From Sorghum bicolor (Eukaryota; Streptophyta; Magnoliopsida; Poales; Poaceae), in contig NC_012873.2 in the NCBI RefSeq assembly GCF_000003195.3, positions 50,129,166 through 50,193,165 on the forward strand: a stretch of 64,000 nucleotides of DNA, in the 5' to 3' direction. Made by a program: the position numbers and the translations under genes. Shown in pieces: positions 1 through 12,064 of the stretch; the first letter of the stretch is position 1, and each line of letters starts with the position of its first letter. Under the pieces are notes generated by a model. The model worked only from the letters and a program-made list of their open reading frames with translations, had not been told where the DNA came from and did no database searches.

Positions 1-240
1 TTCTTAGATAGGTTATCCATTAGCTTTCCTTGATTAGACACTAACTCTCTCAGAGGTAGAAAATTATTATTATTATTATTGTAAGAATTATTACCTTGAT
101 AATTACCTGAGTAGTTAGTCCTCTGTTGATTCCAACCTTGATTTTGTTGAGGACGGTAGTAGTAGTAGTTGTTGTTGTTGTTGTAGTTTACGTCCTCAAG
201 CATCTCAGGGCAGTGATTGCCTGAGTGTTTAGTATCTCCA
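1..240 (-). pseudogene. gag fragment, B-type
   Basis: The minus strand matches the B element gag around 32195-32400, covering the end of a zinc knuckle and an Asn/Tyr-rich linker. The knuckle has lost its first cysteine pair compared with B: only the GDTxHSGNHC part remains. The linker is expanded by AAT/TAG-type trinucleotide runs (about 60-85 and 160-185). It is cut by the window edge and joins unrelated C-like sequence near 240. Confidence 0.65.
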
Positions 241-1564
241 GTGTGTTTGTGCTCGTAGATCCAGGTTCTTCACTTGGTGGAGTCTGGGAGTTGTAAAACT
301 CCTTTATATTTTGCTCGAAGTGTACCTGCTCATAGAGATAGGGCAGAGATCAAGTGCATGGGCCCTGTTGGTGGAAAACACTAACAGAACCAAAAGTGTA
401 TTTGTTCTCGCTAACTTTAAGCATAGTGAGCAAGACAAAGTTGATGGATAATAAGATCATTAGTGTAGCATTTAAAACATTTGTCAGATCAGATCGCTCA
501 ACCTAATGGAAAGATAATCTATCTATACTTATGTTTTTTTTATATATATCTTCCAAAGATTGAGTGTGCAACATTTTAGCTCATATGATTAGGAGTGTGG
601 GATCACAACGGTGGAAGGACTAAACATATTGAATCGATTGGGTTGGTTAATCTAGAGTTGTAAATCATACATGTTTGTCTTTTTTATTCATGTGAACGCC
701 AGAACCAAGGAGAAGCTTATAAAAGTGATAGTCAAGTACCTTAAGATGTTACCTTACTCGAAGAGTGATGGTACAATATCACCTTGTGGAAGCTTTCCTT
801 TCTTAGCGGTTGTGCAACGTGTTTGTGGCACCCTCCATGGATCATCTCTTATGAGCAATCTCTTTCTTCTGTAAATTTTTAACCTTCATGTGTCTCTCTC
901 TTTGTCTCCAATGTGAGTTTATCTTAGGACTTCCCAGGTCGATATTGAAAGTTTTCCTGCAGGGGTTAGTCCAACAGAATATCCCATATCTACTATAGCA
1001 TACTATCGGCTCAAAAATCAACCTAGACACCATGTCTAATTTGATTTAGGAGGGCATTTTAACCTAAGCACCATGCTTAATTTAAAATCCCTTGGAAGTA
1101 AGATCATCATTCCAAAACTAAGCACCATGCTTAATTAAGAGATAAATGAATCTACTCCAAACCTAGAGCATTTATAGAGATCTACTCAAGTGGAGATGAA
1201 GTAGTGTGATTAGTATTTAACAAATTGAGCATGTCTCAAAGGTAGGGACAACCAACATAGCAACATGGCAAAGGATGTTTTTTTATGTAAAGTACTCTCC
1301 CAAGCTTGAATTTTGCAAAATTCAAGTTTGGATGAATTTAATTCAATGTTGTATGATGATTGGTTGGACATACCTTGTGCTTGTCATTCATCCGATCTTC
1401 TTGCTCCAATCTTGGAAAGGTTAGTGACAAGAATACCTGAAGGAATTTTTTATAATTATCCTTATATGCTCAATACACAAGGTAATGTTGCAAATAATTA
1501 AAAGCTCATGTTACGATCTGATCAGTGCTTATTTTAGGACACTAAGCTTGTTCTTGGGAAACCA
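241..1564 (-). other. non-coding interior of element A
   Basis: AT-rich sequence without a convincing reading frame. It is collinear with 37745-39250 of element C and, as reverse complement, with parts of element F (3168-4760). Shared landmarks include the 'cctagacaccatgtctaatttg' area near 1020-1045 and a poly-purine run near 1290-1320. I see no promoter or RNA gene. Confidence 0.6.
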
Positions 1565-1870
1565 TCAATTTATGTCGGCGAAGTGGTTTCCCCTCCAACG
1601 CTGACCTATATCAAAATCAATTGAACGATTTCTGCAATCTTTATTATAGACATAACCATCGACAACCGCCCTTTTAAAGTTTTTATAAATAGAAAGGAAG
1701 AGGGGGTTGGAGATCTCGAATGTGGTGATGTTGGAGAGACCAATAGATTGGGAAGATATTGCATATGAGCATGGAGTAAACGAAGTGGCTATGAAATAAA
1801 TTCCATGCTCATTAATGTTTGGAGTGAAATCCATGTGGTGTGGTGAAAAAGGAAAAGAAAAAGGATACAC
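1565..1870 (-). pseudogene. gag C-terminal fragment, C-type
   Basis: A 101-codon open frame with the segment NEHGIYF...SIGLSN...NPLFLSIYKNFKRAVVD, also recognisable in element C (about 39250-39450). I recognise this type of segment from the region between gag and protease in Athila-like elements. It begins only about 35 bp after the primer binding site, so the usual leader and N-terminal gag have been deleted in this copy. Confidence 0.5.
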
Positions 1871-1904
1871 GGACGACTTGGTTCGAAACTAGCACAGGTA
1901 CCGT

Positions 1905-1922
1905 TCCCCGGCAACGGCGCTA
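1905..1922 (-). other. primer binding site, tRNA-Asp type
   Basis: The minus strand reads TAGCGCCGTTGCCGGGGA, one base from the canonical complement of the 3' end of plant tRNA-Asp. It sits 7 bp inside the LTR edge, which fixes element A's orientation. Confidence 0.85.
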
Positions 1923-1929
1923 GAAAGCT

Positions 1930-3167
1930 TGTTGGGTATTTTAAACGCAAACAGAAAAATCCGCAAGCGCACAGACACCCATGTAGCTTTCACCCAGGAG
2001 TATTCCAGAGTATCGATTTTCCACAGGGAACGTGAGTGTACTAATTAAGATTCAAGATCGCCCATGGATAACTATATAATTATTTTTTTTGGGAAGAGAT
2101 GAGGTTTCCTGAGAGTTCTCTAATTGATCTAAGAATAAAGAATTACTTCAAAGATTATTTATTTCGGGACATCAGAACACTAACCACAGAAAGAGATGAG
2201 AAGGGGCTAGGAAGCTCTGACTACGGTCCTACAAACACCGATCCGAACGAGGTGGAATACGTCGACCGTTAGGGCTGTCACTACCCTAGGGCTACCACAA
2301 CAATCTGCAGGATTGGGTGCAATTCCAGGTAATTGCAAGACTAAACACCACGTCTAATCTATTAATTACTACTCTAGCGTTTCAAAGACTAGAGCACTTG
2401 ATGCAAGCGGGAATCCAATAAATAACTTGAATGTAAATAAAAGTAATTAAAGAACTCAGGAATTGTGAATTGAATAACTTGGAGAACGATGAAGAACGAA
2501 CTAGTTGCTGCAAAGGTACAATGTTGAGGAAGATCCGACAGATCCGGCTCCTCCTCCGCTCTCCTCTTCTCTCTCCCTGTTTTCTAGATTACAACTAGAA
2601 CTAACTAGAACTAGAACTAGATGAACTAGAACTAGAACTAGATGAACTAGAGGGATCCTCTCTACTTGGATGAATAATTGAAACCCTAGCTTTGATTCTG
2701 TAGAAGAGGTATGTTCTCCAGGGGCCAGGGGGCCTGCTTATATAGCCCTTCCAAATGAATGTGGGCCGTCGGATCAAACCGACCTTAATCGCACGGTTTT
2801 CCTTGATCCTCAAAGGCAGTGGAGCACGATCCGCGAGACCTGCCGTGATTGGTTACCAGGGCAGGGCGGGCGCCCAAGGGGGGAGGGCGGGCGCCCTGCC
2901 CCTGGGCCCGTTCGGCCTCCCGTTCGTTCCCGTGGCTTCTGGAGTCTTCTAGATGATAGAAAATTAGCGCACACGTTAATATCTCTATGTAAACCCGACG
3001 TGTGGGCTTTTTCTCCATATTTCCTGATAACCCCCCTGCAGAAATAGACAAACACCAAAACTCGTAGAATTCTGTCAGATAAAGCCCTAAGTCTAGGTGT
3101 CGGTTGCATATAGGTCATTTTCCATGATTAGTTGACGGTTAAAAGTGAGCATTAAGGACCGTCAACA
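1930..3167 (-). repeat. 5' LTR of element A (1238 bp)
   Basis: Bounded by TGTTG...CAACA and collinear with the solo LTR at 24903-26190 over its whole length. In minus-strand order it holds a conserved first 400 bp (U3) also found in B and D, a pair of GC-rich 12-mers, a TATA box, a TAGTTC-type hexanucleotide microsatellite (about 2588-2655), and the conserved end 'ccgcaagcgcac...' shared with all related LTRs here. Confidence 0.88.
2736..2896 (-). promoter_or_regulatory. LTR A core promoter and paired GC motif
   Basis: A TATA box (CTATATAAGC, 2736-2745 on the minus strand) is followed downstream by the block CCCCCTGGCCCCTGGAG. Upstream lie two copies of GGGCGCCCGCCC (plus strand GGGCGGGCGCCC at 2864-2875 and 2885-2896), 21 bp apart start to start. 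Confidence 0.65.
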
Positions 3168-5708
3168 CCATGTTGCTATACTATCTTGGTTACCCCTACC
3201 TTTAATATATGCCCAATTTGCTAAACAATGATCATGCTCTTTCATCACTGTTTGAGTAAAACTCTATAATGCTTTCATGTCACCTTTGTTTTCTATAGTA
3301 TATGTTTAGGTTTGGAGTAGTTTCATACATCTCTTAAATGAAGCATGGTGCCTAGTTTAGGAGTGGTGATCTTACATTCAAAGGCTTTTTAAATTAAGCG
3401 TAGTGCTTAGGTTAAAATGCCCTCCTAAATCAAATTAGACGTGGTGTCTAGGTTGATTTTTGAGTCGATAGTATGCTGTAGTAGATATTGGAATATTTCT
3501 GGACTAACCCCTATAGGAAAACTTTCAAATTCAAATTGGGAAAAGTCCTGAGATAAACTCACACTGGAGATGAAGAGAGACACAATAATTTTGCACAAGG
3601 GAGACACAAGTCACTCATAGCCAAGAAGAAAGAAGGGTGCTACAAAATATGAACCACAATCAAAGCACTCACTCCATGGAGTTGCATTCTCTTGTCAACC
3701 ACTAATTATCAGAAATCAAGAAAAGATTGACAAGAGGAGAGCATGCAACGTTCTGCACCCTCACCTTTAAGGTCGAGAAGCTAAGACATGAGGAAGGAAG
3801 GCTAACTCCTCAAGATGATCCAACCAAGTTCTTCTACACCTTATGCTCCCATCACTCCACATGCTGGTTTGCAATCTCTAAATTCACTATTTCTATGAGT
3901 TTGAGTTGATTAATAATTTCAGATTTAAAATATAAGATGGGAAAATAAAATAAATTCTCTAGAAAGAAGTAATTGTAAATAATAAATGCGCTATGCTAAG
4001 CATGCTCAAGAAAGTTTCTTTCTGTAGCATAGAAAGTGACCCTTAGCTGAGTTACAACAATACCCTCATCATTACTTGTATATTCCTTCGGGTATGTGTT
4101 GTCCACTAATGTTTTGCAGGGATAAATTAATAAGAAGAGCTAAAGGTCCAAGAACAAATTAGACAGAGAACAAATCATGGCATAAGGAGTACAACAAAGA
4201 AGATAGTTGGTGCATAAACAAGACACGTGACTAGCCAAGTAAGAAAAGCTTCCACAAGATATTATGGCTTCAACATGCTTCAACAATAAAGGTAACATCT
4301 CTAGGTAAGTAATCATTACTTCCATAATAACCTCCTTGATTCTGGCATGCACATAAGTAGAGAGCCAAACATGCTTTGAGTTAGAACCTCATTTGATCCA
4401 ATCTAATTAGCTCAACATGTTTAGTTCTTTATGCTTGTTCCTAGCATCACTTTCATGGTTTCATTGCCTTTAATTCAATGATCCGGAATATGGTGCATCC
4501 TCTCTTTGGAAGTTGATAGTTATAATCATGAAGTTATATGCATAGGTAGACTATCCTTCCTTAAGGTTGAGTAATCTAATTTGCCAAATGTTTTAATGTC
4601 ACATTCTTGCCTACTGTTTGATGCTATCATCCATGTTTATATAGAGCAAAACACATATATCGACTTTGTCTCATTCAATGTGCCTAAGGTTAGAGAACAA
4701 TGAACAAAACCTTTTGGTTCTATTGGTGTTTTCCCACCAATAGAGCCCAAGCACTTGATCTCTGCCTTGTCTGTATGAGCAGAACGCACTTTAGTTGATC
4801 CCCCAAGAATCCTACAAGTGAAGATCCTGAACCTATGAACATGCACACTGAGCAAAGATGCTGCCAGCTCCCACAACTAGCACTTGACTCCAACCGGCTA
4901 GGAGAGCAAATAAACATGGGTGAAACCATCCCAAGAGGTGCAACTATCATGGACTCCACCTTTGGGACCAGAAAAAGCACCTAGGAGTTAACATGGTAAG
5001 AGGTCCTCTTCGGAGGACCTAAAACACTGAACACCGTGCCAAGAGGTAACTTGGTAGTTATCAATATTTCCCTTTTTACTACTGCATCTAGAAAATGCTA
5101 AGTTCTATGTGGATAATTTTGTGGTGCCGTAGCCCACAAAGATATCCATGGTGGTGGTATAAAAGTTTTCATCTTACTGCATTTTTTACATACCATAAAA
5201 AAACCAAAAATATATCTTATGATCCTGCTAAAAGATAAATATATTAAGAAGGTTCTAGACAATCAAAGTCTTAGGGGTTTTATCACTAACACTTAATTAG
5301 TTCCACAAGCTTTGTTGTCTATTTGAGCTTCACAGAATTTAAAAGATCAAGAAGAGCTATCAGGCAGAAGGACGTCCTATCCCTTGTCGGGGTGTTGTCT
5401 TCAACACTCAGAGTGTTGTCTCAACAACAACCATCTCTAACACTCCAGGAGGACCAATACACCTTCACTGCCAACGCCAACAAACTGCATCAACATCCAG
5501 CTTGGGGGAGAGCACCCCCGTTTATCCAGCTAAGTATCACTCACTTATCTATTTATTTATTAAGTATGCTATGTTAATCTGAAACAAATAAAAAGATGCA
5601 TATCCATAGAAACCCAACTAAAGATTTCCCTAGTTATTTATATCTATATCTATCTTTCTATTTGATATCAAGTTTGCTAAATAAAATTTAGGAGAGTATT
5701 GGAAGAAA
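3168..5708 (+). mobile_element. Element F: fragment of a C-like LTR element
   Basis: Reverse-complement relative of element A (240-1270) and of element C (38950 down to 36390), so it lies in the opposite orientation. It is the sequence into which A inserted at 3167/3168. No reading frame of note: the 60-84 residue frames match nothing I recognise and are interrupted in the sister copies. It ends at the Angela-like LTR near 5709; neither of its own LTRs is visible. Confidence 0.6.
5499..5537 (+). other. conserved hairpin block of the F/B/C family
   Basis: AGCTTGGGGGAGAGCACCCCC followed by a 'tttatccagctaagta' tail. GGGGG and CCCCC can pair around a short loop. The same block occurs on the minus strand in B (30186-30222) and C (36384-36421) although the surroundings have diverged strongly. 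Confidence 0.5.
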
Positions 5709-6341
5709 TTTTGGGATTATGAGGACGCTACGCTAGCTAGGAAACAAAAATTTTGACCTCATAAACAAGGATCAACTGCAAGTTATAGATTATGGGATTA
5801 CCACTAGATGCGCAGATGCAGCAGAAGCGACTCGGTGTAGTTGTGTGCGTAGTAGCAGTGCCGTGCAGTTGCGTGGTCGTCCACCACGCCAATCCCTCTC
5901 CTACGGTTCGTCCTTGTTCTCCAGATGCAGCACCTCCGAGGTATCCCACACGTGCGGGGAAGAAGCGTTGCGCCTCCGGACTGCTAGGTCCGTGAGGAGC
6001 AAAAGGCGCGAGCATGGGTGAGCAGCGGTGGCTGCCTATTGGCGTGGGATTAACCCTGGCCGCGCCCCCTCCCTCTCTTATATAGGTGTCCTCCAATCAT
6101 CCCCAAATCGGGGGGGCCCAATTAGAAACCCTAAGCCTTGTCTAATTTGGGTCCAACCCGAATTAGGTTTCCAGCCCCTTAAGCGTGCGACCCTATAGGT
6201 TCACGTACATATAGACATGGGCCGAGTACTCCTACTCGCCCAATAGTTGACAGCGGCCTCTAGCAAGGCGTGACAACTCTTATACGTATGCAAAGATCAT
6301 ATGAAACGAACCACTACATACATATACATGTTATTCCCTTG
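5709..6341 (-). repeat. Angela-like 3' LTR, distal part
   Basis: End portion of the LTR, with the boundary inferred at about 5709, where a 'ttttgggat' sequence replaces an expected TGTTGGG-type end. 'Proximal' part is 16210-16833; without the insertion the LTR would be about 1.25 kb. Positions 6337-6341 (ccttg) are the left copy of the target duplication of the inserted element. A 119-codon minus frame (5737-6096) here is not recognisable. Confidence 0.6.
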
Positions 6342-9300
6342 TGTGGCAGAACCACCCTAATTATATGGCCCACATGCACTTGACATTGTCTTTAAGACCT
6401 CTGACTACTGCACATGAGAGTCATATAACTTGGATAGTCTGTCGGGTGCCCTCGGAGGACCCCGAATCATCCACATTTTAACTCATACAGGATCAACATG
6501 GAGTTACCACAACATTACAACATTTGTTACAAAAATAACTTACATCGGAGTGCAGAAGATTTATAACTCAACTTACAACATATGATGGAATATAAACAAC
6601 TAAATTTCCAAAAGGTGTGTAGAGTAGCGGAAGCATCTTAGGTGAAACTTCTAAGGTAGAAGAGGTGGATAAATCATGTCGTGCCCACCGACATGACCTC
6701 CATTAGCAGCATAAGTCAGCACCTGCAACAGGGGTTATAAAACCCTGAGTACTGGAGTACTCAACAAGACTTACCCGGTGGAAAAAGAGGAGAACTTGGG
6801 AATGCAGGCTTAGGGTAGACAAGGAGTGGCTGAGCAAGGAGCCAAATGGTTTTGCCAAAAAGCTTACTAATAGTGCATCCTTACTTTCAAGTTTTACCCA
6901 CGACTTCCTCTCCTTAAGAGGTCGAGGAGTTCGAGGACAGTCTATCTAATTGCTTCTCACAGACAAGTCTGTAAGTTCCTAGTCCTTAACCAAAGTATTA
7001 TCTATCCAACGGCCATTGCTTCATGTCACTCTGAGTCTGGGAATTGGGATCCAAACCTCATGCGACATTTTCCCCCTTTCTCATTTTATCACTTAGTTGC
7101 ATATTTAACTACGATGAGGGTCGAAGGAATTGAGTCTCCCAATCGGGGAGCAACGACGATTCGAATCGCTTAGCAATCGAGCTGGAGTTCCTAACCACCC
7201 GACATATGTAGAACCAAATCTTGCATATGTCAACCCAAATCGAGCTCTCCCCAAATTTGACTAGGTTCGCGACACCCGAGAGCACAGTACTCCACCATCC
7301 TACAGCCGATCTAGATGTTTCCCGGTCATCTCAGATCCGTAAGGTGGGTACACGCTACTCTCGCCATCGCTCCACGCCCAGTGCGTGAGTAGCTGTTCGC
7401 GTCGAGGGATCACAAGACCGGGCTTACCGAGGGCAAGTGGCTAGTACTATAAATTCTCAACCCAGCAGGCTATCAACGGACCGGTCCTTAATCGACACAG
7501 TTGGAGACACTACGTTAAGACTCCATTCTTAAAGCAAGTCCACCGACCGGTCTCAAGTTGAAACATCATTGAACATAAGTGTATTCCACAACAACCCTTC
7601 AAACTTTCTTGTTTGAAAACCTATCTAGTAGCAGGGCTAAGCATCACTACGCAGTTTTAAAATAAAATAGGTGTCAAGGACAGGATAACAAATATCAAGG
7701 TAGTAAATGCAGCAAGTAGGTTAACCCAATTCTCAACTAACTAATGCAGCATTTTCAATTCATAAGTGATAAAAGATTTAAAACATTCAAGGAGAGGTTA
7801 ATGCATCCGGGGATTGCCTTGGTTGCAGAGCTGAGAGGGATCCTCGGAGACTTCCCAAGTCTCGGATCCTACTTCCTCAAACGGAGCACCGACCTCGGGG
7901 TTGGTTCAACGGTCGCTCCTTCGGTCACGTGCACTATACGCAAAATGATGGATGCTCATGATATGCGTATGACAATTATTTGAGAAGGACCGAGTTGAGT
8001 ACACTTTCCTTCTTGATGCAAGGATGGGTTAAACAGTAATTAAAGTTGTTTATCATTTTATTGTTTTTACCCAAGAGGTTGCATCAGTAAATCAAGACTT
8101 CTCTTAATTCATAATTATCCTTAATTAACTAATTATTAATCCTTTTTATCTTAATTAATTCTTAATTAAGTATTAATGGCAGTAATTTAGCATCAATGCC
8201 AAACAATAATTAAATGCCAAAGGTCATTAAGGTTAATGACCTCAGGTCATCACACAATCCTAAAATCACTCAAACCCTAATTTTGAGAATTTAAATTAAT
8301 TATCATCTAATTACTCTAGAATTATTATTTAATTACTAATTAAGGGTATAATAATATTTTATTTATGTTCCAAACTTGAACCTGGGCAAAACCTAGCTTA
8401 CCAACAGTTGAAAGACATCAAAGGGATACTAGAAAACATCATGGCCATCCCTAAATAAATACCTTTCATGTCTTTATTAATTTATTTAGATAAATAGACA
8501 AAGTAATAACCATATATCAAAAGTACACAGTAAATTCTGAGAAAACTACAGCAGTTCATATATGTTCTCCAGAGTATACTGTATAAATTTCATGCCACTT
8601 GGATAAGTATAGCAATTTTCATGAAAAAGATAAATTTCCATCACAAGCAAGCATGTAACAGCAAGATAAACAAGAAGCTTGACATTTTCTACAAACACAT
8701 AGCTAAATTATGTATCTATATGATATAACAACCTCATATAAAGGCAGAGGAACCATATTTTACATTTATTTATTTTTAGTTTAATTGTAAACTATTTAAT
8801 AAGCACTAAACAAGATAAATTAATAACTTAACCATATATCATACACTGAACATGAAACCTTTACTGTAACACTCAAATAGAATCATGAGAACACCATAAA
8901 AATTTCAGGCCCATAGGAACTACACAGAATTAGATATGAATTTCTCCTTTTTAAACATAATTAAAAGGCATAAATCATAACTTATTATTTTACTACAAAA
9001 CATGGTCAGTTTCATATTTTTAATAAAAACTAGACATCTTAAGGAGCACAACAAAATTTGGTTCACCAAAATTGGAGCTACCAAACTCCAGATATGAATT
9101 TCCAAAGATTCAACAAAACATCTACAAACAAGTCCTTATAGCACTATTCAGCTGAGTCACAGTCTGTGCAATTAGACCCCTGGTGAAATTCAAATTGTCG
9201 CGCGAAGTCCCTGGTCGCGAATCCAGAGGAGAGGATATTGGACGAAACCTGATTTCCGGCCTGTTGACGTTCGTTGAGGGCGAGGGGAAGAGTTGGGGAG

Positions 9301-10501
9301 CATCAGGGACTCACCACGACTTCGTGAAGCTGCTCAGAAGTGGTGGAGAAGCACGGAGGAGGGCTGGCCACGGTGGCGAGGTTGCGGCGGCGTTTCTGCC
9401 GACTCCGGGGAAGAAGAGAGCCGACCAGGGAATTGGAGAGGGTTGAGCATGCTTGAGTGAACGCTATCGCGTCGCAAGAGGATGGCGGAGCTGCTGGTTC
9501 TCGATAGAGAGTGTGGGCGGCGTGTTATGGTGACGACGGCAAAACATGGCGGCGGCAGTTAACAGGAAGAATGGCGGCTTGGGTTCAGTGGATGAGGATG
9601 GCTCCAGTTGAGGTCGAGACAACAAGCAAGCAGGCAGCTGCGTGGGCTCTCATGCAGTGTGCCAGCGCGAGCTCGGCAGCGCCAGGGTGCCGGAGTTGGC
9701 TGTCGGCCATTGGTGGGCGACTGTAGCAGTGCTTATCCCCTCTCTTCAATTTCCAAAATTATTCCCAAAATTCGAATACCACTCAAATTTTTGCCAAAAC
9801 AACATTTGTTAAGAATTTTGAGCTCTACAAATCATATTTAGTGACCCAAAGCAAATTTTGAATAGAGAGGGACGAATTTAAGCCAAACAGTTTGAAATTC
9901 AAAAATTCAATTTGGGGGCAAAACTGGTTTGAATTGGGGCAGAATAGAAATTCTAAAATTACTTTTGATTTTTCTCAACAACTTGAAAAACTCCCAAAAT
10001 AAAAGTTGTTCATTTTGATGAGCCCTACAACTTTCATTTTGATCAATTTTCCAGATTCCAAATAGGTTTTGAATTAGGGATTAAAATTGGAAAAGGGGAC
10101 AATTTCTGGAAATCTGTATTTTCAAAATTACTTTCAATTTTGTATTGAAACTTCAAAAACTCAAAACACCAAAGTTGTACACCTTGACAAGATCTACAAC
10201 TTTTCTTTTGAACTCATCGTCAAATTTTGCTTAGTTTTTAAGTTACACAAAAGGGGGTAAAAACTAGGGTTGAAATTAGGGGTTTTTCTTAGCTGCCTCC
10301 CTACAACCCTCCTTAACTAGGGATTAAACAACCATCACAAGCATCACTTCACAAGATAAACACACTTTAATTCCCTAAGCACAATCAACCAAAATAAACT
10401 TATTTTCAGTTGATGCATAATGATGTGCTTAACAAATATGCTTTGCAATGCTTATGATGACATGATCTAGTTTTAGTGTTCGTAACATCAGGGATGTTAC
10501 A
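6342..10501 (-). repeat. 3' LTR of the giant-LTR element (4160 bp)
   Basis: Collinear with 12065-16204, with scattered substitutions (for example 6470s and 6600s against 12185s and 12320s) and a small insertion near 9640-9660. It holds a GC-rich stretch (9190-9740) inside otherwise AT-rich DNA. The 79-codon frame at 7744-7983 is kept in the other LTR (13467-13706), but this reflects recent duplication rather than evidence of coding. Confidence 0.92.
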
Positions 10502-10502
10502 A

Positions 10503-10516
10503 CCCTTCCCCCTTAA
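10503..10516 (-). other. poly-purine tract
   Basis: The minus strand reads TTAAGGGGGAAGGG directly before the 3' LTR, the expected plus-strand priming site. Confidence 0.7.
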
Positions 10517-10677
10517 AGAAATCTCGTCCTCGAGATTTCCAGGGTACTAAAACCCGTGGGGTTAAGTAATGGAAAAGGAAATGTGTCAAGCACATTAACT
10601 TTTGAGAAGTTCATAAAATAGGTACCATTGGTCCGAGAATTACAACTAAGATCAACAGGAAGTTGTAATCAATCAGG

Positions 10678-11420
10678 AGTTTTAGAGAATTCATAAGAAG
10701 ATATGAATCTCCAAATGAGCTTCCAAGGAGAATGAAAGCACAATAACTGTAGACTATAGTGGAGCATGACCAGAGATCCCGGTGTTTAACGAGCACCTGG
10801 TAGTATTTCCTTATGGCCGCGGTTCCACAGGAGACTACAAGGTTCGACGTTATAACATGATCACGGATCATGGTACATACTATAGAGTACAGTTACAATA
10901 GCTTTCAACCAATCTATGTTGGTTATCCAAGTCAAGGGTTTTAGGTAATTCCCACAAAGATATGGGCATGGGTTCCCATGATAGGGCTCAAAGAGCGAGG
11001 GCACCTTAGTTGTGGGGCTATAATGGATCATGTCCATAACCTCGATACCTGCACGCACCCAGTAGAAATTTGTGTCATTCGGACACACAAAAGACTCTAG
11101 GTTTCGACGCGGCACCATGGTCACGGGACATGGCACCACTATAGGGCACCACAACAATAACCCATGTCTCACAATACCAAGAATGTAACTGAGATCAAAA
11201 GTCGATCACAATCACAAGGTGTTTAGGGAACTCAAAAGGACAACTTTGAGTCCCTAAGGAGTGTCCAAAGAATGAAACACCCTAATTGTGGACTATAAGG
11301 GATCATGATCATATACTTTGATAACAATGAGCGCCCAACAGTATTTCCTCATGGGCATGAGCCATAGGAGACCCCAGGTTTCGACATTGTTACCTAAGTT
11401 ACAAGTCATGGTACCTTAAG
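10678..11420 (-). repeat. three imperfect tandem repeats
   Basis: Each unit contains, in plus-strand order, a 'tttaggnaattc' start, a 'tgtggactataagggatcatg' line (near 10751, 11007 and 11287), a 'cccaacagtatttcc' line and a 'ggagaccccaggtttcgac' line (near 10830, 11094 and 11368). The copies differ by many substitutions and small indels, so the triplication is old. Confidence 0.6.
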
Positions 11421-12047
11421 AGGACACAATCATAGTGTCATTCAATCAGCACATATGTCATCAAATGACAGCAAGGAGGTAGCATGTGTCAAGTTAGATG
11501 AAATCAAGGAAGGTCACATGCACAACAAGAAAATCAAGGATTAGGATCTTATGGAGTAAAAGATTATCAATCGGTTAACGAAACGTGGTACATGATGAGA
11601 TTCATCAATAAAACAGCTATAATGAATAATAAGTGTTTTTGAAGCATAAGGATGAAGTTTTAAGCATCATTATATTTTTCAAATTATGCATGATATGCAA
11701 TATGCTCGTCCTATACGTCTTCTCAACGGCGAGAGTGCTCCATCTTCATCATGTTAGTAGATTATAGGGCTTTATTTATACACTATCTTCATCGCTCTGG
11801 ATGGAATGTTGCAAGACTTTTGACAAAGCATTGTTGGAGTAGTTTGATTCTTCACTTGGCTTGTTGAAGAAGAATTGAAGTCCCTTTCAATGCCTTCTAT
11901 TTGAGTCAGCCGACAGTCTTCACAGAACTTGAATAGCAAGCATAAGAAAAGTTAAGGAGCATTTACAAGTTGTTGTCCTCAAAAACTTTTAATTTATAAA
12001 TTCCTTTTGAAGTTTTTCACAAGTAATGTTGTAGAAGATCCATGTAT

Positions 12048-12061
12048 GAGCTCCAATACCA
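12048..12061 (-). other. primer binding site, tRNA-iMet type
   Basis: The minus strand reads TGGTATTGGAGCTC three bases inside the 5' LTR. The canonical plant site is TGGTATCAGAGC. Confidence 0.8.
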
Positions 12062-12064
12062 CTC

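Larger units (their letters stand above)
1..3167 (-). mobile_element. Element A: Athila-like LTR retrotransposon, 5' part
   Basis: Read on the minus strand it starts with an LTR (3167 to 1930), followed seven bases later by a tRNA-Asp-type primer binding site and then interior sequence that leaves the window at position 1. The 5 bases outside the LTR are ccatg, the candidate target duplication; its partner would lie left of the window. The interior is a mosaic: 250-1870 resembles element C (37740-39440), while 1-240 resembles the gag of element B (32195-32400). No polymerase is visible in the part present. Confidence 0.8.
10502..12064 (-). other. interior of the giant-LTR element
   Basis: 1563 bp with no retroviral domain in any frame; the longest minus frames are 86 and 103 codons (10611-10871 and 10861-11172) and match nothing I know. 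The interior is largely three diverged copies of a unit of about 260-280 bp, starting near 10678, 10937 and 11219. Confidence 0.8.

Noticed and set aside
60..190. AAT and TAG trinucleotide runs
   Set aside because: Simple repeats encoding the Asn/Tyr linker of the gag fragment; the same runs, shorter, occur in B.
2601..2813. Frame with a run of 16 serines
   Set aside because: It is the TAGTTC hexanucleotide microsatellite of the LTR read in one frame; no sister LTR keeps the frame.
5737..6096. 119-codon minus-strand frame
   Set aside because: Lies wholly within the Angela-like LTR, low-complexity Pro/Gly/Arg composition, no known motif.
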